From an uncultured beta proteobacterium (GTDB taxonomy: Bacteria; Pseudomonadota; Gammaproteobacteria; Burkholderiales; Rhodocyclaceae), in contig CAIZKA010000118.1 in the NCBI GenBank assembly GCA_903933395.1, positions 1-7,006 on the forward strand: a DNA stretch of 7,006 bases. Reading direction: 5' to 3'. The notes beneath the pieces are model-generated. The model was not told where the DNA came from. It ran no database searches and worked only from the letters and a program-made list of their open reading frames with translations. Both the position numbers and the translations under genes were made by a program. Shown here piece by piece: positions 4,769 to 7,006 of the stretch (position 1 is its first letter; every line of letters starts with the position of its first letter).

Positions 4769-6022
4769 GTGCAGTTGTTCGCTCTGGGCATCAATCACCA
4801 TACAGCCCCGCTCTCGGTTCGCGAGCAGGTGGCCTTCGACCCGTCGTGCATGGGCCAGGCTTTGCACGACCTGTTGCGGGCGAAATCGGTGCGTGAAGCG
4901 GCAATATTGTCTACCTGCAACCGCACCGAACTGTATTGCGCGGCCGATCACCCGCAGGGCGCGGCGGACTGGCTGGCCGAGTACCACTCGCTGTCGCCGC
5001 AGAAGATTCATCCCTACCTGTATCAGCATCCGCAGCAGGATGCCGTGCGTCACATGTTCCGCGTCGCGTCCGGACTGGATTCGATGGTGCTGGGCGAGCC
5101 GCAGATCCTCGGCCAGATGAAGCAGGCGGCGCGTGTCGCGGAAGAAGCCGGAACCATGGGCACCTTGCTGGGCAAGCTGTTCCAGCGCACATTTGCGGTG
5201 GCCAAGGAAGTGCGCTCGACCACGGCGATCGGCGCCAACACGGTTTCCATGGCCGCGGCTGCCGTGCATCTGTCGGCGCGCATCTTCGACAGCCTGGCGG
5301 AGCAGAAGGTACTGTTCATCGGCGCCGGGGAAATGGTCGAGCTGTGCGCCGCACACTTCGCCGCGCATAAACCCAAACGGTTGACCATCGCCAACCGCAC
5401 GATGGAGCGCGGTGCCGGTCTGGCGGCGCGTTTCGGCGGCGACGCCATGCGGCTGGAACAGCTCGGCGAACGCCTGGCGGACTACGACATCGTGGTGTCC
5501 TGCACCGCGAGCTCACTTCCCATCATCGGTCTGGGGCTGGTCGAGCGCGCCCTGAAGGCCCGCCGTCACCGGCCGATGGTGATGGTCGACCTGGCTGTGC
5601 CGCGCGACATCGAGGAGGAAGTCGCCCGGCTGGACGACGTGTTTCTCTACACCCTCGACGATCTCGGCCAGATCGTCGAATCCGGCCTCGAATCGCGCCA
5701 GGCGGCGGTGGTCGAGGCCGAGGCCATCATCACCGACCGCGTTTCGGGTTTCCTGCACTGGCTGGAATCGCGCGAAACGGTCCCGACCATACGTGCCTTG
5801 CGCGATGCCGGCGAACGGGCGCGCCGCCATGAGGTCGAACATGCGCTGAAGCTGCTGGCGCGCGGGGATGATCCGACGAAGGTGCTGGATGCCTTGTCGC
5901 ACGGCCTGACCAACAAGTTGCTGCATGCCCCGACCCACGCCCTGAACCAGGCGGAAGGCAACGAACGCGCCGAAGTCTCCGCCCTCATCTCCCGCATCTA
6001 TCGCCTCAATTCCGGGGAGTAG
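4769..6022 (+). CDS. hemA: Glutamyl-tRNA reductase
   Basis: HemA reduces glutamate attached to tRNA-Glu to glutamate-1-semialdehyde with NADPH, the committed step of the C5 route to heme and other tetrapyrroles. From the GTG at 4769 the product has 417 residues and begins MQLFALGINHHTAPLSVRE, matching the E. coli protein (418) in start and length; AAGG lies ten bases upstream. Catalytic Cys50 is in ILSTCNRTELY. The family signature SGLDSMVLGEPQILGQMK spans 101-118. The NADPH-binding Rossmann motif VLFIGAGEM is at 181-189, and MVMVDLAVPRDIE is also typical. A helical dimerisation tail fills the last hundred residues. An in-frame GTG seven codons earlier (4748) is open but has no support. In many betaproteobacteria prfA follows hemA; here plsB begins 57 bases downstream instead. 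In other bacteria HemA is controlled by heme-dependent proteolysis through its N-terminus. Confidence 0.97.
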   Translation: MQLFALGINHHTAPLSVREQVAFDPSCMGQALHDLLRAKSVREAAILSTCNRTELYCAADHPQGAADWLAEYHSLSPQKIHPYLYQHPQQDAVRHMFRVASGLDSMVLGEPQILGQMKQAARVAEEAGTMGTLLGKLFQRTFAVAKEVRSTTAIGANTVSMAAAAVHLSARIFDSLAEQKVLFIGAGEMVELCAAHFAAHKPKRLTIANRTMERGAGLAARFGGDAMRLEQLGERLADYDIVVSCTASSLPIIGLGLVERALKARRHRPMVMVDLAVPRDIEEEVARLDDVFLYTLDDLGQIVESGLESRQAAVVEAEAIITDRVSGFLHWLESRETVPTIRALRDAGERARRHEVEHALKLLARGDDPTKVLDALSHGLTNKLLHAPTHALNQAEGNERAEVSALISRIYRLNSGE

Positions 6023-6079
6023 CTGCGTGGCCCCGCATCGACCGCCCGGCGCCTGCGCGGCGCATCCGATAGTCCGCCC

Positions 6080-7006
6080 GTGAGCGCAGGATCCATCTTC
6101 GATTTCACCGGCTGGACGCTGGACGTGCTGCGCCGGATCCTGTACCTGGGCACGCGCACCCGGGTGTTTCCGGAGTCCTCCGCAGAACTCGGGCTGCGCC
6201 CGGATCTGCCGGTGTGCTACGTGCTCCACGAGCACCACCTTTCCAACCTGCTGGTGCTCGACGAGGAATGCCGCCAACTGGGCCTGCCGCCGGCGATGAA
6301 GCCCCTGCGCGATGCCGCTTTCACATCGCCGCGGTCCTTCTTTTTCCTTTCGCGCAATGAACGCGGGCGCCTGGTGCCGAATCCGCGCAACGACCATGCG
6401 CCGCTGCTCAAGTCGCTGGTGAGGGCCGCGGTGGCCGACCCGGGCTTCGATGTGCAACTGGTGCCGGTGACCATCCTCTGGGGGCGCGAACCGGGCAAGC
6501 AGGATTCGATACTGAAAGCCCTGTTTGCCGAGACCTGGCAGTCGGTGAGCACGCTGCGGCACATGCTGGCGATGCTGATCCACGGCCGCCACACCGTGGT
6601 GCGTTTCAATGCGCCGATTTCCCTGCGTGCCGTGCTCAGCGGCGACAGCGACGAGCGCCGCGCGGTACGCAAGCTCGGGCGCATTTTGCGGGTGCACTTC
6701 CGGCGCCAGCGCGAAATGGCAATCGGTCCGGACCTGTCGCATCGCCGTACCCAGTTGCGCGCCCTGCTCAACACGCCTTCGGTACGCGCGGCGATCGCCC
6801 TCGACGCCGAAACGCGCGCGATCCCGCTGGCCGCCGCGCAAAAATCGGCCCGGGAATTTGCCCTCGAAATCGCCTCGGACTACACCTATTCCATGATCCG
6901 GGCGTTCTCGCTGTTCCTGACCTGGGTCTGGAACAAGGTCTATGACGGCGTCGAGGTGCACAACTTCGAGCGCGTGACCACCGTCGCGCCGGGCCACGGC
7001 ATCATC
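6080..7006 (+). CDS. plsB: Glycerol-3-phosphate 1-O-acyltransferase, 5' part
   Basis: The frame from GTG at 6080 stays open to the window end (309 codons) and reads as the N-terminal region of PlsB, the inner-membrane enzyme that acylates glycerol-3-phosphate at position 1 to begin phospholipid synthesis. Family landmarks in order are LPVCYVLHEHHLSNLLVL near residue 43, VQLVPVTILWGREPGKQ near 130, ILRVHFRRQREMAIGPDLSHRR near 210, and ASDYTYSMIRAFSLFLTWVWNKVYDGVEVHN near 270-300. The sequence stops at GHGII. In E. coli PlsB the same point is followed within a few residues by the catalytic HxxxxD motif (His306), so the active site lies just outside the window. The in-frame stop at 6020-6022 (the hemA stop) limits the start. 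GTG 6080 fits the family N-terminus, though no good Shine-Dalgarno sequence precedes it. The 57-base gap after hemA has no T-run terminator, so read-through is likely. Confidence 0.93.
   Translation, partial: MSAGSIFDFTGWTLDVLRRILYLGTRTRVFPESSAELGLRPDLPVCYVLHEHHLSNLLVLDEECRQLGLPPAMKPLRDAAFTSPRSFFFLSRNERGRLVPNPRNDHAPLLKSLVRAAVADPGFDVQLVPVTILWGREPGKQDSILKALFAETWQSVSTLRHMLAMLIHGRHTVVRFNAPISLRAVLSGDSDERRAVRKLGRILRVHFRRQREMAIGPDLSHRRTQLRALLNTPSVRAAIALDAETRAIPLAAAQKSAREFALEIASDYTYSMIRAFSLFLTWVWNKVYDGVEVHNFERVTTVAPGHGII

Noticed and set aside
4484..5368. Leftward open frame across the thrH-hemA gap and the hemA 5' end
   Set aside because: Its composition is Arg/Gln/His-rich, it has no family match, and it overlaps the conserved N-terminus of hemA.
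5513..6997. Long leftward open frame opposite hemA and plsB
   Set aside because: It lies antisense to two confidently recognised genes, is rich in His, Gln, Arg and Gly, and has no family resemblance; it is a by-product of high GC codon bias.

Overview
The window is GC-rich, with short intergenic gaps and Gram-negative core genes: a prolipoprotein diacylglyceryl transferase, a ThrH-type phosphatase, a glutamyl-tRNA reductase (five-carbon heme pathway) and a PlsB-type acyltransferase. Together these suggest a betaproteobacterium, perhaps related to Rhodocyclales/Sterolibacteriaceae. The lineage is inferred from protein style only; no ribosomal RNA or tRNA gene is present to confirm it.

Layout. 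Bases 1-47 hold the start of a leftward gene for an exported protein. Bases about 150-1165 look accessory. They contain a leftward C-terminal remnant of a type III restriction/DEAD-DEAH helicase-like protein (181-444), then a rightward toxin-antitoxin pair: a PIN-domain toxin (470-892) followed by a ribbon-helix-helix antitoxin (895-1119). A clear intrinsic terminator (1135-1164) closes the pair. A perfect 10-bp inverted repeat covers the likely toxin promoter, and the toxin mRNA may be leaderless.

The rest is housekeeping. A DUF1186/SEC-C protein (1208-2101) and lgt (2108-2887) form a tight rightward pair. Convergent to them lies purU (2884-3744, leftward), whose stop codon overlaps that of lgt. 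Upstream of purU, on the same strand, is a thrH-like HAD phosphatase (3837-4445). The two are separated by an inverted array of 9-bp CACAGAG units. A 323-bp divergent intergenic region precedes hemA (4769-6022). After hemA comes the 5' part of plsB (6080 to the window end), cut just before its catalytic HxxxxD motif.

How the genes relate. Lgt modifies lipoproteins using phosphatidylglycerol, and PlsB starts the phospholipid pathway that supplies it. PurU and ThrH touch one-carbon and serine/threonine metabolism. HemA commits glutamyl-tRNA to tetrapyrrole synthesis. The toxin-antitoxin pair is self-contained. I see no wholly new multi-gene system. The least explained items are the control region of the toxin-antitoxin pair, the CACAGAG inverted array and the SEC-C protein coupled to lgt.
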